Below, one piece after another: positions 61,241 through 64,000 of a DNA stretch of 64,000 nucleotides. The position numbers and the translations under genes are program-made. This DNA is from Camillea tinctor (Eukaryota > Ascomycota > Sordariomycetes > Xylariales > Xylariaceae), in the NCBI GenBank assembly GCA_022578605.1, contig MU394104.1, positions 238,431 through 302,430 on the forward strand. Direction: 5' to 3'. How positions within the stretch are numbered: the first letter of the stretch is position 1; the number at the start of each line of letters is the position of its first letter. The notes under the pieces are model-generated. The model worked only from the letters and a program-made list of their open reading frames with translations, was not told the origin of the DNA and searched no databases.

Positions 61241-61460
61241 AATATAATGCAAAATGTAGCAGTATAAGGTAGTATTATAAGTATGTAAAAAGATAAAATA
61301 GTGCAACATTAAATATGCAACTATACTGCACATTAAATATTGCTATTTTCTTATTTTATTTACTAATGCTAATATTAGTTTTTATTTTATTTTATTTATA
61401 TAAAGTACTATATACTCTTTAATATATAGTAATTGCATTAAATGCCGGCCATAATAAAAA
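61241..61460. other. Less AT-rich island inside the AT block
   Basis: A 220-bp segment with visibly more G and C (for example TGCAAAATGTAGCAGTAT and ATGCCGGCC at 61441-61449) than its surroundings. It includes two near-direct copies of TGCA(A)CATTAAATAT (61302-61318 and 61327-61343). It may be unique DNA between two mutated elements or an element end. Confidence 0.45.
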
Positions 61461-64000
61461 ACCTTAATACCTTTATTAAATATTATTTTAAACCTTTTTA
61501 AGCCTTTTTCGTGGTTTTTTTTGCAGCTATTTATTTTTAACTAATAAACTTTTATTTTAATTTCTTTTAAAAAGTTAACTATAAGCTTTTTTTAGCTTAA
61601 ATACCTTTTTTTTTATAATAATATAAGTTTTTTTTTAATTAACGCTTTTAATACTTCTTTATTAGTTTTTTAGCATTTTTTAGTTGCTATTTTAACTTTT
61701 ACTAATTATTTTTATAACTATACTTTTTTTATTTTACTAAATACTTAAAATCTTTTTAACTTACTTAATGCTTTATAATAGTTTTAATTTTAAAATTTTT
61801 TTTTGCTTTTTTAAAGTTTTTTTAATTGTTTTTAATTAGTTTAAAATATAGTGCTATTTAGTAAAAAAAATCTTTTTTATTAAGTTTTTTAAATAGTTAA
61901 GCAATTAAAACCACTAAGTAAATTTTTATAGTTTTAAGCAATTTTAATTTATATATTAATTATCCCACTTTTTTTTTAATTTTTTATAAACTTGCGCGTT
62001 ATTAAAAAAATTTTTAAGCTAGCTTTTTAAGTAAATAATATTTTTAATATAACTTTAAGTAAACTTAATTTTTTTCGTTAAATTTAACTAAATAATGTTT
62101 TTAATTATAAATTTACTTAACTTTAATAATAATAAAGTTTATTGCTAATTTTACATTTTTACGTAAATGTTTTTTTAAATATTATATTTTTTTAAATAGT
62201 TAAAATTTTATATTATTTTTAATTAAAACGTTATTAAGTTTTAATAAATAATAACTAAAAAGTTACTTATAAAAAAATAACTAAATTGCTTTTAAATATA
62301 CTACATTTAAATTTTATTATAGTTTAAGTAATAATTTTACTTAATTGCTTTTTAAATTTTTAAAGTAATAATATTTAATAGCTATTTTAACCGTTTAATT
62401 CTTTTTTTTAAATAATTTATTTACTTAAAAATAATAAATTATTATTATTAAAAGTTATGCTTTAAACGCTTTTTACATTTCTTTTTAAAATTTTAAAGTA
62501 AATTTGCAATTTTAGTTTAAAATAATTTTGTTAAATACTTTTTAATTAAATAGTAACAATTGTTATATTAGTGCTTTTACTTAATTTTTTACTATATAGT
62601 ATATATTTTTAAATATAAATAAAAATTACTTTAATATAGCATAAATACTTATTATTAAAGCGTTAAAATGTAATTTATATTTTTTTAATTTTAGCAATTA
62701 TTATAAAGTACTTATAAAAAAAACTAAAAAAAGTTTAATTATAAAATTAATTGCAATTATTTTTATTAGTTTAAAATTACTTAGTTTAATTAATTAATAA
62801 TTTTTAAATAGTTTATTTTAATTTGTGCAATAAAGCTTACAAATTAAATAATATTTAATATATTGCTTAATTAGCTTTATTTTTTTTAAATAGCGTACTT
62901 TTTTAATTTTTTTATTATTTTATTTACATTAAAATAATATTTATTATTATAAGCTAATATTAAAACTTTTTTAATTATAAATTTAAATACGTAAAAATAA
63001 TTGTTTTTTTATTAATTAATATTATATAAAAGTTTTTTATAAATATTAAAAAAATAGCTAAGCTTTAAAAAAAATTTAACGTTTTTATCAAAACCTTTTT
63101 TTAATGTAATAATTATGTTTTAATATTTTAAATTATTTATATATTTTTTAATAAACTTTATTACTATGTTTTTATTTATAATAGCTTTATTGCTTTTAAT
63201 TATATATACTTAATTAAAAATAAGCTTTTTATTAGTTTTTTTTAAAGCACTTTTTACATTATATTTATCGTTAATTGTATATAATTTATTTAAAGCGTTA
63301 AAAATATAGTTAAAACGTTTAAAAAAGTAGTAAACTTAAAACTTATAATAAAAAAAGTAAATAAAAGCGTTTATTAACTTTATATTAAATTTATTTATTA
63401 ACGTAATATTAAATAATATTTAATTTAAAATATTTTTAATTACAAAATAATTAATAAAAACTACTATTAATAAACAATTTACTTTAATTATAATACGCAA
63501 TTTTTTAATAGCTTAAGCAACATAAGTTACTTTTAATTTTAATAATTTATACTTAATTTTAACTTATAAAAAATACTTATTTAAAAACATTATTAGCTAA
63601 ATTATTAATTTTAAAATAAAAGTTTTAAATACTTATTTATAGTTATTTTTAACGTAAAAAAGCATAACTTTAAATCTTTTATAAATTAAACCGTTTACTT
63701 GTATAAACAAAGTTTTATTAAAATTGTAATAATAAATTATTAAATTTTAACATATTATGTTTTAAAAACTTTTAAACAATTTAAGTTTTATTAAAGTAAG
63801 CTTATAATATATAAACTTAATATAAGCTATTTTTTTCTTTTTATTATTTATAAAAATTTTTTCTTTTTTATATTTAGCTATAAAAAAAGCTGTTTTTTTT
63901 TTCTATAATAATTTTATTAATTATACGTAATAAAAAATAAAGCTTTTAAAAAATTTAAAAATATTTAAATACTATTTTAGCTTTTTTAATTATTTAAAAA

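Larger units (their letters stand above)
59790..64000. repeat. Extremely AT-rich block, probably RIP-mutated repeat DNA
   Basis: Within about 50 bases the composition falls from near 45-50% to roughly 10-15% G+C and stays so to the window edge. A sampled line, 60541-60600, holds 3 C and 3 G. No open frame reaches 60 codons on either strand, and TAA/TTA is everywhere. This pattern is what repeat-induced point mutation (C to T, mainly in CpA) leaves in duplicated elements of filamentous ascomycetes. Identity of the original element cannot be read. A mitochondrial insertion is unlikely, because no mitochondrial coding segment is seen. Confidence 0.8.

Noticed and set aside
59790..64000. Possible mitochondrial DNA insertion
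   Set aside because: No mitochondrial gene, tRNA or open frame is visible, and G+C is lower than usual for fungal mitochondrial DNA.

Overview
The window is nuclear DNA from a filamentous ascomycete (Pezizomycotina, most likely a Sordariomycete; genus not determinable from the sequence). The basis for this is short GT-AG introns (about 50-200 nt) with CTAAC/CTGAC-like branch sites, long CT-rich leaders, wide intergenic spaces, fungal-only families (SHR3, WSC, Zn2Cys6 regulators, a SAM-PH protein) and a terminal block of extreme A+T content that looks like repeat-induced point mutation (RIP). I support 17 protein-coding genes. No tRNA, rRNA, CRISPR array or intact transposon was found by reading.

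Layout. 0.2-5 kb: REV1 translesion polymerase (+), preceded by two overlapping upstream ORFs, convergent with a tiny WSC-domain surface protein (-). 5.9-16.4 kb: four of five genes encode mitochondrial proteins. These are the intermediate peptidase OCT1 (-), divergent from a MIC26/27-type MICOS subunit (+), the thiamine pyrophosphate carrier (-), and the SOD-fold mitoribosomal protein mS42 (+). A conserved hypothetical protein lies between the last two. 17.8-20.4 kb: a SAM-PH (Boi-like) protein (-). 20.4-29.1 kb: about 8.7 kb without any gene I can support, leading into a Zn2Cys6 regulator (29.1-31.5 kb, +). The first intron of that regulator contains an assembly gap with a duplicated, degraded flank, and its reading frame shifts once more downstream.

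33.7-37 kb: a HAD type II hydrolase and a cysteine-rich single-pass membrane protein (both +). 38.7-44 kb: SHR3 (ER packaging chaperone for amino-acid permeases), a class I alpha-1,2-mannosidase (GH47) and a RING protein, all on the minus strand. 45.4-47.3 kb: a secreted M28 zinc peptidase in three exons. 48.2-50.1 kb: an unrecognised coiled-coil, disordered protein (-). 50.1-55.1 kb: a second 5-kb gene-free stretch. 55.1-59.1 kb: an HCS1/IGHMBP2-type SF1 helicase in four exons and a DUF202 membrane protein (both -).

59.8-64.0 kb: composition drops abruptly to roughly 10-15% G+C, with no open frame of 60 codons. This fits a heavily mutated repeat or AT-isochore. A slightly GC-richer island near 61.25-61.46 kb may separate two mutated elements.

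Most genes are housekeeping, and I see no secondary-metabolite cluster. Many of the single open frames understate the genes: hidden short exons complete the WSC, TPC1, MIC27, mS42, SAM-PH, SHR3, GH47, M28, helicase and DUF202 proteins. I resolved these from splice signals and family motifs. All family assignments are by recognition of motifs, without database searches.
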